From contig NZ_CP049037.1 in the NCBI RefSeq assembly GCF_011040495.1, forward strand, positions 3,410,001 through 3,474,000: a stretch of 64,000 bases of DNA, given 5' to 3'. The stretch is from Pseudohalocynthiibacter aestuariivivens. GTDB taxonomy: Bacteria; Pseudomonadota; Alphaproteobacteria; Rhodobacterales; Rhodobacteraceae. The translations under genes were made by a program, and so were the position numbers. The notes below the pieces were generated by a model. It did not search any database. It saw nothing but the letters and a program-made list of their open reading frames with translations, and was not told the origin of the DNA. Below are positions 10,347 to 22,498 of this stretch, in pieces (the stretch's first letter is position 1; every line of letters starts with the position of its first letter).

Positions 10347-13300
10347 ATGGCTCAAACCTATCTTGGCCAGAAACGTTTGCGTAAATACTTCGGTAAAATC
10401 CGCGAAGTCCTCGAAATGCCGAACCTCATCGAGGTTCAGAAATCGTCCTATGACCTGTTCCTGAATTCAGGTGATCAGGACATCCCCATGGACGGTGAAG
10501 GCATCAAGGGTGTCTTTCAGTCGGTCTTTCCGATTTCGGATTTCAACGAAACCTCTGTCATCGAGTTCGTCGATTACGAGTTGGAAAAGCCGAAATACGA
10601 CGTCGAGGAGTGCATGCAGCGCGACATGACATACAGCGCGCCGCTAAAGGTGACGCTGCGTCTGATCGTGTTTGATATCGACGAAGATACCGGTGCCAAA
10701 TCGGTCAAGGACATCAAGGAACAGGACGTGTTCATGGGTGATATGCCCTTGATGACGCCCAACGGCACCTTTGTCGTCAATGGTACCGAGCGTGTGATCG
10801 TGTCCCAGATGCACCGTTCGCCCGGTGTGTTCTTTGACCATGACAAGGGCAAGACCCACAGCTCTGGCAAGTTGCTCTTTGCATGCCGGATCATTCCCTA
10901 TCGTGGTTCGTGGCTGGATTTCGAATTCGACGCCAAGGATATCGTGTTCGCGCGGATCGATCGCCGCCGCAAGCTGCCCGTGACGACGCTGCTGTATTCG
11001 CTGGGCATGGACCAGGAAGGCATCATGGATGCCTATTACGACACGGTTAATTTCAAGCTGAAAAAGGGCAAGGGCTGGGTCACCAAGTTCTTCCCCGAGC
11101 GCGTTCGCGGTACCCGCCCGACCTATGATCTGGTCGATGCCAAATCTGGCGAAGTTATCGCTGAAGCGGGCAAGAAAGTTACGCCGCGCGCCGTCAAGAA
11201 GCTGATCGACGACGGCAATGTGACCGACCTTCTGGTTCCGTTCGAGCATATTCTGGGCAAATTCGTCGCCAAGGACATCATCAACGAAGAAACTGGCGCG
11301 ATCTATGTCGAAGCCGGTGACGAACTGACTCTGGAATACGACAAGGCCGGTGATGTGACCGGCGGTTCCCTTCAGGAACTGCTGGACGCTGGTATCACCG
11401 AGGTGCCGGTGCTGGATATCGACAACATCAATGTCGGTCCCTACATGCGCAACACCATGGCCGCGGACAAGAACATGAGCCGTGAAACCGCGCTGATGGA
11501 TATCTACCGCGTGATGCGTCCGGGCGAGCCGCCCACCGAAGAGGCCGCATCGGCACTGTTCGACACACTGTTCTTTGACGGCGAACGCTATGACCTGAGC
11601 GCGGTTGGCCGGGTCAAGATGAATATGCGTCTGGCGCTGGACAAGCCGGATACACAGCGCACGCTGGACCGCGAAGATATCGTGGCCTGCATCAAGGCGC
11701 TGGTAGAGCTGCGCGACGGTAAGGGCGACATCGACGACATCGACCACCTCGGCAACCGCCGGGTGCGTTCTGTCGGCGAGCTGATGGAGAACCAGTACCG
11801 CGTTGGCCTGCTGCGTATGGAGCGCGCGATCAAGGAACGCATGTCATCGGTCGAGATCGATACGGTCATGCCGCAAGACCTGATCAACGCCAAACCTGCT
11901 GCTGCTGCTGTACGCGAATTCTTTGGTTCGAGCCAGTTGTCGCAGTTCATGGACCAAACCAACCCGCTTTCGGAAGTCACGCACAAGCGCCGCCTGTCCG
12001 CGCTTGGGCCGGGCGGTCTGACCCGCGAACGTGCCGGGTTCGAGGTGCGCGACGTTCACCCGACCCACTATGGCCGGATGTGCCCGATTGAGACGCCGGA
12101 AGGCCCGAACATCGGCCTGATCAACAGCCTCGCAACCTTTGCGCGGGTGAACAAGTACGGCTTCATCGAAACGCCTTACCGTAAAGTGGTGAACGCGCAG
12201 GTGACGGACGAAGTGCAATACATGTCCGCAACCGAGGAGATGCGGCACATCGTGGCACAGGCCAACGCCAACCTCGATGAGAACGGCAAGTTCGAGAACG
12301 AGATGGTCAACACCCGCCAGTCGGGCGAATACACCCTCGCGCCCAGCGAGAGTGTAGACCTGATCGACGTCAGCCCGAAACAGTTGGTCTCGGTCGCGGC
12401 CTCGCTCATTCCGTTTCTGGAAAACGACGACGCCAACCGCGCGCTGATGGGGTCGAACATGATGCGGCAGGCGCTGCCGTTGATTCAGGCCGAGGCACCG
12501 CTGGTCGGCACCGGGATCGAAGGCGTCGTAGCCCGCGATAGTGGTGCTGCGATCATGGCGAAACGTGCGGGTATCATCGACCAAGTCGATGCCCAGCGGA
12601 TCGTTGTGCGTGCCACCGAAGATATGGAGCCGGGCGATCCGGGCGTGGATATCTATCGTCTGCGCAAGTTCCAGCGCTCGAACCAGAACAGCTGTATCAA
12701 CCAGCGTCCTTTGGTGAAGGTGGGCGATACCGTGGGCAAGGGCGAGGTCATCGCTGATGGTCCCGCGACTGACATGGGCGAACTGGCCGTGGGCCGGAAC
12801 GTGGTTGTCGCGTTCATGCCGTGGAACGGCTACAACTTTGAGGACTCGATCCTGATTTCCGAGCGTATGTCGCGTGATGACGTCTTCACGTCCGTACATA
12901 TCGAGGAATTCGAAGTGGCAGCCCGCGATACTAAGCTGGGGCCAGAAGAGATCACCCGCGATATTCCCAACGTCGGCGAGGAAGCTCTGCGCAACCTCGA
13001 CGAGGCGGGCATCGTCTATATTGGCGCGGATGTGGAGCCGGGCGATATTCTGGTGGGCAAGATCACCCCCAAGGGTGAAAGCCCGATGACACCGGAAGAA
13101 AAGCTGCTGCGCGCGATCTTTGGCGAGAAAGCCAGCGATGTGCGTGATACATCGCTGCGCGTCAAACCGGGCGATTTCGGTACGGTCGTTGAAGTACGCG
13201 TCTTTAACCGCCACGGGGTGGAAAAAGACGAACGCGCACTTCAGATCGAGCGTGAAGAAGTCGAACGTCTGGCGCGCGACCGCGACGATGAGCTGGCCAT

Positions 13301-14483
13301 TCTGGACCGCAACATCTACGCGCGTCTCAAGTCTGTGATCTTTGGCAAGGTTGCCGTTAAAGGCCCCAAAGGCGTCAAGTCGAACTCGGAAATCACCGAG
13401 GATCTGCTGGGTATGCTGAGCAAGGGTCAATGGTGGCAGTTGGCGCTGAAAGACGAGGCCGATGCCCAGATCGTTGAAGCATTGAACTCGCAATACGAGG
13501 CGCAAAAGCGCGCTTTGGATGCGCGGTTCGAGGACAAGGTCGAGAAGGTTCGCCGCGGCGATGATCTGCCTCCGGGCGTGATGAAAATGGTCAAGGTGTT
13601 CATCGCGGTGAAGCGCAAGCTTCAACCGGGTGACAAGATGGCCGGTCGTCACGGCAACAAAGGTGTGATTTCGAAGGTGGTACCGATGGAGGACATGCCG
13701 TTCCTCGCGGATGGTACGCCGGTTGATTTCTGTCTGAACCCGCTGGGCGTGCCGTCGCGTATGAACGTCGGTCAGATCCTTGAAACCCACATGGGCTGGG
13801 CCGCGCGCGGCTTTGGCGTCAAGATTGACGAGGCGTTGCAGGACTACCGTCGCTCAGGCGATCTGACTCCTGTCCGTGAGGCAATGAAGCTGGCCTATGG
13901 CGATGATGTCTACGACGAAGGCATCGCCGGTATGGACGAGGATCAGCTGATCGAAGCAGCCGGCAACGTCACCAATGGCGTGCCAATCGCGACACCGGTC
14001 TTTGACGGGGCCAAGGAGGCCGACGTGAACGATGCACTACGGCGTGCGGGATTTGATACGTCGGGTCAGTCGGTTCTGTTTGACGGACGCACAGGCGAGC
14101 AGTTTGCGCGCCCTGTCACCGTCGGCGTGAAGTACTTGCTGAAACTGCACCACCTTGTCGACGACAAGATCCACGCGCGCTCGACCGGGCCTTACAGCCT
14201 TGTCACGCAGCAGCCGCTGGGTGGTAAAGCGCAGTTCGGCGGGCAGCGTTTCGGTGAGATGGAGGTTTGGGCGCTGGAAGCGTACGGCGCGGCCTACACC
14301 TTGCAGGAAATGCTGACGGTGAAGTCGGACGATGTGGCAGGCCGGACCAAGGTTTACGAGTCGATCGTCAAGGGCGAAGATAGCTTTGAGGCTGGCGTGC
14401 CGGAATCGTTCAACGTTCTGGTCAAGGAGGTCCGCGGTTTGGGTCTCAACATGGAACTTCTGGATTCGGAGGGCGAGGAATAA
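10347..14483 (+). CDS. rpoB: RNA polymerase beta subunit
   Basis: A 1378-residue catalytic-core subunit. It starts [20 protein letters not shown] at an ATG; a GTG at 10335 would add four residues. Conserved blocks include [20 protein letters not shown] with [11 protein letters not shown] (the rifampicin-pocket region, with no obvious substitution by eye), [17 protein letters not shown], and [20 protein letters not shown] near the C-terminus. Full length and co-directional with rpoC. Confidence 0.98.
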   Translation: MAQTYLGQKRLRKYFGKIREVLEMPNLIEVQKSSYDLFLNSGDQDIPMDGEGIKGVFQSVFPISDFNETSVIEFVDYELEKPKYDVEECMQRDMTYSAPLKVTLRLIVFDIDEDTGAKSVKDIKEQDVFMGDMPLMTPNGTFVVNGTERVIVSQMHRSPGVFFDHDKGKTHSSGKLLFACRIIPYRGSWLDFEFDAKDIVFARIDRRRKLPVTTLLYSLGMDQEGIMDAYYDTVNFKLKKGKGWVTKFFPERVRGTRPTYDLVDAKSGEVIAEAGKKVTPRAVKKLIDDGNVTDLLVPFEHILGKFVAKDIINEETGAIYVEAGDELTLEYDKAGDVTGGSLQELLDAGITEVPVLDIDNINVGPYMRNTMAADKNMSRETALMDIYRVMRPGEPPTEEAASALFDTLFFDGERYDLSAVGRVKMNMRLALDKPDTQRTLDREDIVACIKALVELRDGKGDIDDIDHLGNRRVRSVGELMENQYRVGLLRMERAIKERMSSVEIDTVMPQDLINAKPAAAAVREFFGSSQLSQFMDQTNPLSEVTHKRRLSALGPGGLTRERAGFEVRDVHPTHYGRMCPIETPEGPNIGLINSLATFARVNKYGFIETPYRKVVNAQVTDEVQYMSATEEMRHIVAQANANLDENGKFENEMVNTRQSGEYTLAPSESVDLIDVSPKQLVSVAASLIPFLENDDANRALMGSNMMRQALPLIQAEAPLVGTGIEGVVARDSGAAIMAKRAGIIDQVDAQRIVVRATEDMEPGDPGVDIYRLRKFQRSNQNSCINQRPLVKVGDTVGKGEVIADGPATDMGELAVGRNVVVAFMPWNGYNFEDSILISERMSRDDVFTSVHIEEFEVAARDTKLGPEEITRDIPNVGEEALRNLDEAGIVYIGADVEPGDILVGKITPKGESPMTPEEKLLRAIFGEKASDVRDTSLRVKPGDFGTVVEVRVFNRHGVEKDERALQIEREEVERLARDRDDELAILDRNIYARLKSVIFGKVAVKGPKGVKSNSEITEDLLGMLSKGQWWQLALKDEADAQIVEALNSQYEAQKRALDARFEDKVEKVRRGDDLPPGVMKMVKVFIAVKRKLQPGDKMAGRHGNKGVISKVVPMEDMPFLADGTPVDFCLNPLGVPSRMNVGQILETHMGWAARGFGVKIDEALQDYRRSGDLTPVREAMKLAYGDDVYDEGIAGMDEDQLIEAAGNVTNGVPIATPVFDGAKEADVNDALRRAGFDTSGQSVLFDGRTGEQFARPVTVGVKYLLKLHHLVDDKIHARSTGPYSLVTQQPLGGKAQFGGQRFGEMEVWALEAYGAAYTLQEMLTVKSDDVAGRTKVYESIVKGEDSFEAGVPESFNVLVKEVRGLGLNMELLDSEGEE

Positions 14484-14532
14484 GAAAATTCGCGAATTTT
14501 CTTGAGCCCATATTTTTCGCGAAAAATATGGG
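14482..14532. repeat. Two perfect palindromes between rpoB and rpoC
   Basis: A 22-base perfect palindrome at 14482-14503 (half-site AAGAAAATTCG) begins in the rpoB stop codon. A 26-base perfect palindrome at 14507-14532 (half-site CCCATATTTTTCG) follows after three bases. Both are AT-rich with a central CGCG. No T tract follows, so they do not look like a terminator; an RNA processing or stability element is more likely. Confidence 0.85.
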
Positions 14533-14571
14533 TCCTTCCCCAACGCATTGCCTTAACTGAAAGGTCACAAG

Positions 14572-17500
14572 ATGAACCAGGAACTGACAAACAACCCGTT
14601 CAACCCTGTCGCACCGGCGCAGACGTTTGACGAAATCAAGGTCAGCCTTGCCAGCCCAGAGCGTATCCTGAGCTGGTCCTATGGCGAGATCAAGAAGCCC
14701 GAAACGATCAACTACCGCACGTTCAAGCCCGAACGTGACGGTCTGTTCTGCGCGCGCATCTTTGGCCCGATCAAGGATTACGAATGCCTGTGCGGTAAAT
14801 ATAAGCGCATGAAATATCGCGGCGTCGTTTGCGAGAAATGCGGTGTGGAAGTCACGCTGCAAAAGGTCCGCCGCGAGCGTATGGGCCATATCGAGCTGGC
14901 GGCACCCTGTGCGCATATCTGGTTCCTGAAATCGCTGCCGTCGCGCATCGGTCTCATGCTGGACATGACGCTGCGCGATCTGGAACGGGTTTTGTATTTC
15001 GAGAACTACGTTGTGATCGAGCCGGGCCTCACGGACCTGACCTATGGCCAGATGCTCAGCGAAGAAGAGTTCATGGACGCGCAGGACGCCTACGGTCTGG
15101 ACGCCTTCACCGCGAATATCGGTGCCGAAGCGATCCGCGACATGCTGGCGCAGATTGATCTGGAATCCGAAGCCGAAAACCTGCGCGCCGATCTGGCCGT
15201 GGCCACCGGCGAGCTGAAGCCGAAGAAGATCATCAAGCGCCTGAAAGTGGTCGAGAGCTTCCTTGAATCCGGCAACCGCCCGGAATGGATGGTCATGACT
15301 GTCATTCCGGTCATTCCGCCAGAGCTGCGCCCGCTGGTGCCGCTCGACGGGGGCCGGTTCGCGACGTCGGACCTCAACGACCTCTACCGCCGGGTCATCA
15401 ACCGGAACAACCGTCTGAAGCGGCTGATCGAGCTGCGCGCGCCCGATATCATCGTGCGCAACGAGAAGCGGATGTTGCAGGAATCGGTCGATGCGCTGTT
15501 CGACAACGGTCGTCGTGGTCGGGTTATCACCGGTGCCAACAAGCGTCCGCTGAAGTCACTCAGCGACATGCTGAAAGGCAAGCAAGGTCGCTTCCGTCAG
15601 AACCTTTTGGGTAAACGCGTCGACTTCTCGGGTCGTTCGGTCATTGTGACTGGTCCCGAACTGAAGTTGCACCAGTGTGGTCTGCCCAAGAAGATGGCGC
15701 TGGAGCTGTTCAAACCGTTTATCTATTCGCGGCTTGAGGCCAAAGGTCTGTCGTCAACCGTCAAGCAAGCCAAGAAGCTGGTGGAAAAGGAACGTCCCGA
15801 AGTGTGGGATATCCTCGACGAGGTGATCCGCGAGCATCCCGTGATGCTGAACCGCGCGCCGACGTTGCACCGTCTGGGCATTCAGGCGTTCGAACCCACG
15901 CTGATCGAAGGTAAGGCAATCCAGCTTCACCCGCTGGTCTGCTCGGCGTTCAATGCTGACTTTGACGGCGACCAGATGGCGGTTCACGTTCCGCTGAGCC
16001 TTGAGGCGCAGTTGGAAGCCCGCGTGCTGATGATGTCCACGAACAACGTTCTGTCGCCCGCCAACGGCGCACCGATCATCGTGCCGTCGCAGGATATGAT
16101 TTTGGGCCTGTATTATGCGTCGCTGCAACGCGATGGCATGAAGGGCGAAGGCATGTCGTTTTCGTCCATTGACGAGGTACAGCATGCGCTGGACGCGGGT
16201 GAGGTGCATCTGCACGCCAAGATCACCGCACGGGTTCCGCAGGTTGACGATGAGGGCAACGAAGTTGTCACGCGTTTCGAAACGACGCCGGGCCGTGTCC
16301 GTCTGGGTGCATTGCTGCCCCAGAACGCCAAGGCGCCTTTCACTCTGGTGAACCGCCTCTTGCGCAAGAAAGAGGTGCAACAGGTCATCGACACTGTCTA
16401 CCGCTATTGCGGTCAGAAAGAGTCGGTCATCTTCTGTGACCAGATCATGACGATGGGCTTCCGCGAAGCGTTCAAGGCTGGCATTTCTTTCGGCAAGGAC
16501 GACATGGTGATCCCGGATCTCAAGTGGGACATCGTTGGTGAGACACGCGAGCAGGTCAAAGGGTTCGAGCAGCAGTACATGGACGGCTTGATCACTCAGG
16601 GCGAAAAGTACAACAAAGTGGTTGATGCTTGGTCAAAATGTAACGATCAGGTCACCGACGCCATGATGGGCACGATCTCGGCATCCAAGCATGACGAGAA
16701 CGGCACCGAACTGGAGCCGAACTCGGTCTACATGATGGCCCACTCCGGTGCGCGTGGTTCGGTTACGCAGATGAAACAGCTGGGCGGTATGCGCGGCCTG
16801 ATGGCCAAGCCGAACGGCGACATCATCGAGACACCGATCATCTCGAACTTCAAGGAAGGTCTGACCGTTCTTGAGTACTTCAACTCGACCCACGGTGCGC
16901 GGAAAGGTCTGTCGGATACCGCTTTGAAAACGGCGAACTCCGGCTATCTGACCCGTCGTCTGGTAGACGTGGCGCAGGACTGCATCGTGCGTCAGCATGA
17001 TTGTGGTACGGATCGCGCGATCACTGCCGAAAATGCTGTGAACGATGGTGAGGTTGTCTCGTCTTTGGGCGAACGTGTTCTGGGCCGTGTTGCGGCCGAG
17101 GATATCTTGCGGCCGGGCACCGATGAGGTCATCATCGCTGAGGGCACGCTGATTGACGAACGGATGGCAGATGCGGTGGAAGAGGCCGCTGTTGCGACGG
17201 CACGTATCCGCAGCCCGCTGACCTGCGAGGCCGAAGACGGTGTGTGCGCCATGTGCTACGGGCGTGACCTCGCCCGTGGTACAATGGTCAACACCGGCGA
17301 GGCGGTGGGTATCATCGCCGCGCAATCCATCGGTGAGCCCGGTACACAGCTGACGATGCGGACCTTCCACATCGGCGGCGTTGCACAGGGTGGTCAGCAG
17401 TCCTTCCTCGAAGCCAGCCAAGACGGCACGATCGAGTTCGACAACGCACAAACGCTGGAGAACTCTGCGGGCGAGACGCTGGTGATGGGTCGGAACATGA

Positions 17501-18816
17501 AGCTGAAAATCATGTCCGGCAGCGGTCAGGAACTGGCCAGCCACAAGCTGGGCTATGGCACCAAGCTGCATGTCGCAGAAGGCGGCACCGTCGCGCGTGG
17601 CGATAAGCTGTTTGAATGGGACCCCTACACGTTGCCCATCATCGCGGAGAAATCCGGTACGGCGAAGTTCGTCGACCTCGTGACCGGTGTTGCCGTGCGC
17701 GACGAAACGGACGATGCCACCGGCATGACCCAGAAAATCGTGATGGACTGGCGCGCGGCCCCCAAGGGCAACGAGCTGAAGCCAGAGATCTTTGTCGTCG
17801 GTGACGATGGAGAGCCTATGCGTAACGATGCGGGCAACCCTGTGACCTATCCGATGTCCGTGGATGCGATCCTCAGCATTGAAGAAGGTGATAAGATCCA
17901 CGCCGGTGACGTTGTGGCCCGTATCCCGCGTGAGGGCGCGAAAACCAAGGACATCACCGGTGGTCTGCCACGTGTGGCCGAACTCTTTGAGGCACGTCGC
18001 CCCAAGGACCACGCCATCATCGCGGAAATCGACGGCTACGTTCGTTACGGGCGCGACTACAAGAACAAGCGCCGCATTTCGATCGAGCCAGCAGACGATG
18101 CGTTGGAGACAGTCGAATACATGGTGCCGAAGGGCAAGCACATCCCGGTGCAGGAAGGCGACTTCGTGCAGAAGGGTGACTATATCATGGACGGCAACCC
18201 GGCGCCGCACGATATCCTTGCCATCATGGGTGTCGAGGCGCTGGCAGACTACATGATCGACGAAGTGCAGGACGTTTACCGCCTGCAAGGTGTGAAGATC
18301 AACGACAAGCACATCGAAGTCATCGTGCGTCAGATGCTCCAGAAATGGGAAATCCAGGACAGCGGCGAAACCACGCTGCTGAAGGGCGAGCATGTGGACA
18401 AGGCCGAATTCGACGCGGCCAACCAGAAGGCGATGGACAAGGGTGTGCGGCCTGCACAAGGCGAGCCGATCCTTCTAGGGATCACCAAGGCATCGTTGCA
18501 GACCCGGTCGTTTATCTCGGCGGCGTCGTTCCAAGAGACAACCCGCGTTCTGACCGAAGCATCGGTTCAGGGCAAACGCGACAAGCTGGTCGGTCTCAAG
18601 GAAAACGTCATCGTGGGTCGCCTGATTCCGGCGGGTACCGGTGGTGCCACGCAGGACATGCGCAAGATCGCAACGAGCCGCGACAACGTCGTGATCGAAG
18701 CGCGCCGCGAAGAGGCCGAAGCCGCTGCAGCCCTTGCTGCACCGACAGAGGCCGACGTGGTGGGTGCCGATCCGTTCGACACGCTGGTGGAAACACCCGA
18801 GAGTCGCGACGAATAA
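14572..18816 (+). CDS. rpoC: RNA polymerase beta-prime subunit
   Basis: A 1414-residue subunit. The first zinc site [20 protein letters not shown] lies near residue 70. The catalytic [12 protein letters not shown] is at about residue 462, and the second zinc site ([15 protein letters not shown]) is in the C-terminal half, followed by [19 protein letters not shown] of the trigger-loop region. Full length. The acidic, alanine-rich C-terminal tail is usual for the group. Confidence 0.98.
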   Translation: MNQELTNNPFNPVAPAQTFDEIKVSLASPERILSWSYGEIKKPETINYRTFKPERDGLFCARIFGPIKDYECLCGKYKRMKYRGVVCEKCGVEVTLQKVRRERMGHIELAAPCAHIWFLKSLPSRIGLMLDMTLRDLERVLYFENYVVIEPGLTDLTYGQMLSEEEFMDAQDAYGLDAFTANIGAEAIRDMLAQIDLESEAENLRADLAVATGELKPKKIIKRLKVVESFLESGNRPEWMVMTVIPVIPPELRPLVPLDGGRFATSDLNDLYRRVINRNNRLKRLIELRAPDIIVRNEKRMLQESVDALFDNGRRGRVITGANKRPLKSLSDMLKGKQGRFRQNLLGKRVDFSGRSVIVTGPELKLHQCGLPKKMALELFKPFIYSRLEAKGLSSTVKQAKKLVEKERPEVWDILDEVIREHPVMLNRAPTLHRLGIQAFEPTLIEGKAIQLHPLVCSAFNADFDGDQMAVHVPLSLEAQLEARVLMMSTNNVLSPANGAPIIVPSQDMILGLYYASLQRDGMKGEGMSFSSIDEVQHALDAGEVHLHAKITARVPQVDDEGNEVVTRFETTPGRVRLGALLPQNAKAPFTLVNRLLRKKEVQQVIDTVYRYCGQKESVIFCDQIMTMGFREAFKAGISFGKDDMVIPDLKWDIVGETREQVKGFEQQYMDGLITQGEKYNKVVDAWSKCNDQVTDAMMGTISASKHDENGTELEPNSVYMMAHSGARGSVTQMKQLGGMRGLMAKPNGDIIETPIISNFKEGLTVLEYFNSTHGARKGLSDTALKTANSGYLTRRLVDVAQDCIVRQHDCGTDRAITAENAVNDGEVVSSLGERVLGRVAAEDILRPGTDEVIIAEGTLIDERMADAVEEAAVATARIRSPLTCEAEDGVCAMCYGRDLARGTMVNTGEAVGIIAAQSIGEPGTQLTMRTFHIGGVAQGGQQSFLEASQDGTIEFDNAQTLENSAGETLVMGRNMKLKIMSGSGQELASHKLGYGTKLHVAEGGTVARGDKLFEWDPYTLPIIAEKSGTAKFVDLVTGVAVRDETDDATGMTQKIVMDWRAAPKGNELKPEIFVVGDDGEPMRNDAGNPVTYPMSVDAILSIEEGDKIHAGDVVARIPREGAKTKDITGGLPRVAELFEARRPKDHAIIAEIDGYVRYGRDYKNKRRISIEPADDALETVEYMVPKGKHIPVQEGDFVQKGDYIMDGNPAPHDILAIMGVEALADYMIDEVQDVYRLQGVKINDKHIEVIVRQMLQKWEIQDSGETTLLKGEHVDKAEFDAANQKAMDKGVRPAQGEPILLGITKASLQTRSFISAASFQETTRVLTEASVQGKRDKLVGLKENVIVGRLIPAGTGGATQDMRKIATSRDNVVIEARREEAEAAAALAAPTEADVVGADPFDTLVETPESRDE

Positions 18817-18847
18817 TCGCCGCTACATTGGTTTTGCGAAAATCAGG

Positions 18848-18875
18848 GGCCCTGCGGAAACGCGGGGCCTTTGTT
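18848..18875 (+). terminator. Rho-independent terminator after rpoC
   Basis: A 9-bp stem GGCCCTGCG/CGCGGGGCC with a GAAA tetraloop, then TTTGTT. Confidence 0.85.
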
Positions 18876-19009
18876 CATTTCTGCCTTTTGATCGGGATGC
18901 CCGGGCATTGACAGACAACATCCTTTGGCTCATCGCTGGCGGAGTTAAAAAATGATTGTACGCCCGGCCCTTGACCGGCGTCATACCACGGCGCGGCATT
19001 GGGATTTTC

Positions 19010-19906
19010 ATGACGGTTGAGACAATTCCAGCACGCAAACAGGATTTGCTCGGCTGTATCTGGATGGTTGCTGCGATGGCGATTTTTGCCATTGAGGACG
19101 CATTTATCAAGGCGGCGGCGGTGACATTGCCCATTGGCCAGATCCTGATCCTGTTTGGAATAGGTGGAATGATCGCGTTTGCGGGTCTGGCAGGGCTCAG
19201 CAGAGAGTCGCTCTTCGTAAGGGACGTCATCTCGCGGCCGATGCGGGTTCGGGCGGTGTTCGAGATCACCGGGCGTTTGTCATACGTGCTTGCTATCGCG
19301 CTGACGCCGCTCTCCGCGGCGACTGTCATTCTTCAGGCGACCCCGCTTGTCGTCGTGGCGGGGGCGGCAGTGGTTTTTGGCGAAAAGGTCGGATGGCGGC
19401 GCTGGACTGCGATCCTGATCGGGCTTGTCGGGGTTGTCGTCATCCTTCAGCCGGGCACGGACAGTTTCTCGGTCCTGTCAATCTTTGCGATTATCGGAAT
19501 GCTGGGGTTTGCCGGGCGCGATCTGGCAAGCCGGGCAGCGCCTGCGAGCTTGAGCACCATGGTGCTCGGTTTCTACGGGTTTCTGGCGGTGGCTGTTGCG
19601 GGCGCACTGTATTCGGTGTGGGACCGGAGCGCATTCGTGTGGATGGATGCCCCGTCTGCATCCTATATGCTGGGCGCGGTTCTAGCTGGCGTTACGGCCT
19701 ATTCGTTTCTGATGAAAGCGATGCGCACCGGGGCGGTGTCAGCTGTCACCCCATTCAGATACACGCGCCTGTTGTTCGGGATCGGTCTGGGCGTTTTCTG
19801 GTTCGGTGAAGAGCTGAGTGTCACGATCTTGGCCGGATCAGGATTGATCGTATTGTCGGGGCTGTTCATTCTCTGGCGTGGCAAGCAGATCGGGCAAGCA
19901 AAGTGA
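19010..19906 (+). CDS. EamA-type (DMT) transporter, copy A
   Basis: A 298-residue inner-membrane protein with about ten hydrophobic segments arranged as two EamA repeats. Typical signatures are ATVILQATPLVVVAGAAVVFGE at the end of repeat 1 and TPFRYTRLLFGIGLG in repeat 2. The ATG at 19010 removes an unsupported N-terminal extension from a TTG at 18956. Substrates of this superfamily vary (metabolites, amino acids, riboflavin) and cannot be assigned. It is in tandem with a second family member 80 bases downstream. Confidence 0.85.
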   Translation: MTVETIPARKQDLLGCIWMVAAMAIFAIEDAFIKAAAVTLPIGQILILFGIGGMIAFAGLAGLSRESLFVRDVISRPMRVRAVFEITGRLSYVLAIALTPLSAATVILQATPLVVVAGAAVVFGEKVGWRRWTAILIGLVGVVVILQPGTDSFSVLSIFAIIGMLGFAGRDLASRAAPASLSTMVLGFYGFLAVAVAGALYSVWDRSAFVWMDAPSASYMLGAVLAGVTAYSFLMKAMRTGAVSAVTPFRYTRLLFGIGLGVFWFGEELSVTILAGSGLIVLSGLFILWRGKQIGQAK

Positions 19907-19986
19907 AAGATCCGCGATGCCGGATGAGGTGAACAGCTGCGGCGGGCGTGATTGCTGTTCTTCTCTCTTGCCCCCGCGTCACCCCC

Positions 19987-20904
19987 ATGTCTAATGCCCG
20001 GATGAAACGATCCGACAATTTGACCGGCGCATTGCTGATGATGGGCTCCATCGCGGGGTTCACGATCAACGATACGTTTCTGAAGCTGCTGGCGGGGAAT
20101 GTACCGATGTTTCAGGTCCTGTTTCTGCGCGGCGCACTGACGACAGGGGCGGTCGCGGTGATCGCCTGGCGGATGGGGGCATTCGGTGGCAGCGTCCCGC
20201 GTCGCGACTGGGGCATAATGGCGATCCGAACGCTGGCGGAAGTGTCCGCAACCTATTGCTTTCTCACAGCACTCTTTCACATGCCCTTGGCGAATATCAC
20301 CGCTATCATGCAGGCCTTACCGCTCAGTTTGGCTCTGGTCGCGGCGCTTGTGTTTCGCGAACCCTTGGGCTGGCGGCGGTTAACCGCGATTGCTGTGGGG
20401 TTTTGTGGCGTGATGTTGATCGTGCGGCCGGGATCGGAGGGATTCAACACATATGCTCTTTACGGACTGGCGGCGGTCGGCTGCGTGACGGTCCGCGATC
20501 TCAGTACCCGCAGATTGAGCCGTGGCGTACCGTCGATGTTGGTGACTTTCGTAACCTCTGCGTCGGTGATGACAGTTTTCGGGATGGCGGGGCTAGGGCG
20601 GGAGTGGGTGCCGATGACAGGGTCCGAGATCGGGCTGATCACGGGGGCCGCTGCATTCGCGATCGGGGGCTATGTCTCTTCCATAATGGCGATGCGGATC
20701 GGTGAAATCACCTATACCGCACAATTCCGGTACACCTCTCTTTTGTGGGCGCTGTTGTTGGGCTGGTTCATCTTCGGTGACTGGCCCACGTCGTTGACGC
20801 TGCTGGGCGCGGGGATCGTGGTGGCGAGCGGGGTCTTTACCCTTTACCGCGAAGCAAAGCTGGGTTTGCGAAAATCCGGCAGATCTCTGCTTCCTCGACG
20901 TTAA
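19987..20904 (+). CDS. EamA-type (DMT) transporter, copy B
   Basis: A 305-residue paralog of the preceding gene with the same ten-helix layout and matching landmarks: NITAIMQALPLSLALVAALVF in repeat 1 and YTAQFRYTSLLWALLLGW in repeat 2. The ATG at 19987 is favoured. Its 3' end overlaps the end of the convergent rhamnosyltransferase-like gene by 68 bases, so both C-termini are encoded by the same DNA on opposite strands. The substrate is unknown. Confidence 0.85.
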   Translation: MSNARMKRSDNLTGALLMMGSIAGFTINDTFLKLLAGNVPMFQVLFLRGALTTGAVAVIAWRMGAFGGSVPRRDWGIMAIRTLAEVSATYCFLTALFHMPLANITAIMQALPLSLALVAALVFREPLGWRRLTAIAVGFCGVMLIVRPGSEGFNTYALYGLAAVGCVTVRDLSTRRLSRGVPSMLVTFVTSASVMTVFGMAGLGREWVPMTGSEIGLITGAAAFAIGGYVSSIMAMRIGEITYTAQFRYTSLLWALLLGWFIFGDWPTSLTLLGAGIVVASGVFTLYREAKLGLRKSGRSLLPRR

Positions 20905-21661
20905 AGCGGTCGCGAAACAACTGGCGTCCGGCATCATCAAGTGGCTTTAGCGGGCCAGTCTTGAACTTTGCGGCGCTGTCGTTGTCGTCGTGTTTGGCGC
21001 GGATGTACATTGGCGGGCGCGGATGGATGACCGCAGGCATGGAGTGGTGCAGCTTGTGATGGCCGTAGTTCATCACCGTGCGCGTGTCGCCCGCCGGAAA
21101 GGTCACGCCCAACCCACAGGCCCAGAATTGCGTGATGACCGGCTCGGCGGTGATCCCCTCCGCCGACAAACGCGCTGAATAGCCAGAGTTGAATTCAATC
21201 ACCATACGAGGCTCGCGGCGGCGCAGGCGGCTGCTGCGCCGCGCGATACTGCGGCATTGGGCAACAAAGTCGACGCCCATCGCATCGTCGTCATCCAGCC
21301 GGAACTGGATCGTGTCCTCTTCGTTGGCGCCCAGCTCATGCTGGATCGCCAACTGCATGGCAAGCCGGTGTTTCTGCGGTGGACGCTGCACGATCTTGAT
21401 CTGCGGAACTGTCGCGCAAAGGTCGTATAATCGTGTCAGGTACGGCTCTGGCATCCGTTCACCGATCACGATGAGAAAGGTGAATTCGCGATCCGTCTGG
21501 GCACCGATCGACGGCAGTACCAGCGCCTCGAAATGGGCGAAACGAAGCTCCATCCTGTCGGAGGCGTAGAGATAGGCCTCGCGTTCCTCGATGGTGTCAT
21601 GCATGCGCTTGAAGCCGCCAAGGGCAGGGTAGGAAAAACGACAAACACCTATCACACGCAT
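20837..21661 (-). CDS. Putative rhamnosyltransferase-family protein, copy A
   Basis: A 274-residue protein of the Rhamno_transf-type glycosyltransferase family. It has VIGVCRFSYPALGGF at the N-terminus, LPSIGAQTDREF, and the acidic FRLDDDDAMG near residue 125, which is probably the metal/nucleotide-sugar site. The ATG at 21661 has TAAGGA nine bases upstream; a TTG at 21670 is an alternative. It starts 12 bases after the paralogous gene encoded upstream on the same strand, so the two form an operon. The real acceptor and sugar are unknown. Confidence 0.75.
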   Translation of the reverse strand: MRVIGVCRFSYPALGGFKRMHDTIEEREAYLYASDRMELRFAHFEALVLPSIGAQTDREFTFLIVIGERMPEPYLTRLYDLCATVPQIKIVQRPPQKHRLAMQLAIQHELGANEEDTIQFRLDDDDAMGVDFVAQCRSIARRSSRLRRREPRMVIEFNSGYSARLSAEGITAEPVITQFWACGLGVTFPAGDTRTVMNYGHHKLHHSMPAVIHPRPPMYIRAKHDDNDSAAKFKTGPLKPLDDAGRQLFRDRFNVEEAEICRIFANPALLRGKG

Positions 21662-21673
21662 TTCTGGCAATCC

Positions 21674-22498
21674 TTAACTTTTACCCATGATGCGCCGGAC
21701 ATGGTCTGCATCAATGTTGAAAATCTTGCGAAACCGCGCCTCGCCCGTGGCGTCCACCAAAGGCAGGGGGACGTGCGCAGTGCCCCCCTTCTGGCGGGAA
21801 TCGTTGAACTCGTTGTGGCCGCGAATGAACATATCCTCGTCGGGCAGGGTGGCGACAGGCATGAGGCGGTTCAGCTTGGCATGGCTGAAATTCATAATCC
21901 CGCGCGAGGCCCGTGGTGCCACAACCATCCCCAAGGCCGGGGTCCACAGTGTTTCGGTTGTCGATCTGGCCCGGATCCCCTCGGGCGTGATCCGGGCGAT
22001 GAACCCTCGGTTGAAGTCCAGCCCGACATATCGGCTTTTTGCTATCAACGCCTCTTGTGTGGCCGCGGCATGTCGTAGTCGTTCGACAAAGTTGCACGCG
22101 ACGGCATCATCGTCATCCATGCGAAACTGAAGGCTTGGCAGACCGGTATTGTCGCGCGCGGAATTGATGACCTCGCGCATCACGTCTCGGTGGCGGCCCG
22201 GCGCGCGGGGTATCACCACTGTCTGGGGCATGTCCTCAACCAGATCCAGAAGACGCGTCAACAACGGTTCGGGCATGGCAGTGCCCACCACAATCAGCAG
22301 CACAAAATTGGGATCAGTTTGAGCGCGCAAAGGGGGCAGGGTTAACGCCTCGAACGTGGCAAAGCGTTCTTCCATTCGCGCCGCGTCGTAAAGAAACGCG
22401 GCACGTGCCTCTGGCGAGTCGTGTTCGACCTGAAAACCGCCGAGCGCTGGATAGGAGAACCGGCAAAGACCGATCACCTGCATCCTCGATACGTCCAT
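21674..22498 (-). CDS. Putative rhamnosyltransferase-family protein, copy B
   Basis: A 274-residue paralog of the neighbouring gene, matching at VIGLCRFSYPALGGF, LPPLRAQTDPNF and FRMDDDDAVA, with divergence elsewhere. Starts at GTG 22516, ATG 22498 and ATG 22483 are in frame; 22498 is a compromise, as no site has a clean Shine-Dalgarno sequence. It is first in the two-gene minus-strand unit and divergent from the str operon. The products probably modify a cell-surface or extracellular glycan, by inference from the family. Confidence 0.75.
   Translation of the reverse strand: MDVSRMQVIGLCRFSYPALGGFQVEHDSPEARAAFLYDAARMEERFATFEALTLPPLRAQTDPNFVLLIVVGTAMPEPLLTRLLDLVEDMPQTVVIPRAPGRHRDVMREVINSARDNTGLPSLQFRMDDDDAVACNFVERLRHAAATQEALIAKSRYVGLDFNRGFIARITPEGIRARSTTETLWTPALGMVVAPRASRGIMNFSHAKLNRLMPVATLPDEDMFIRGHNEFNDSRQKGGTAHVPLPLVDATGEARFRKIFNIDADHVRRIMGKS

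Noticed and set aside
11844..13790. 648-codon minus-strand frame, with similar ones opposite rpoC (16633-18459), rpsH-rpmD (37040-38998) and carB (62362-63900, plus strand)
   Set aside because: They lie fully opposite recognised genes and have histidine/arginine-heavy composition typical of antisense translation.
14482..14532. Terminator between rpoB and rpoC
   Set aside because: Hairpins are followed by mixed sequence instead of a T tract, and rpoC has no separate promoter that I can identify.
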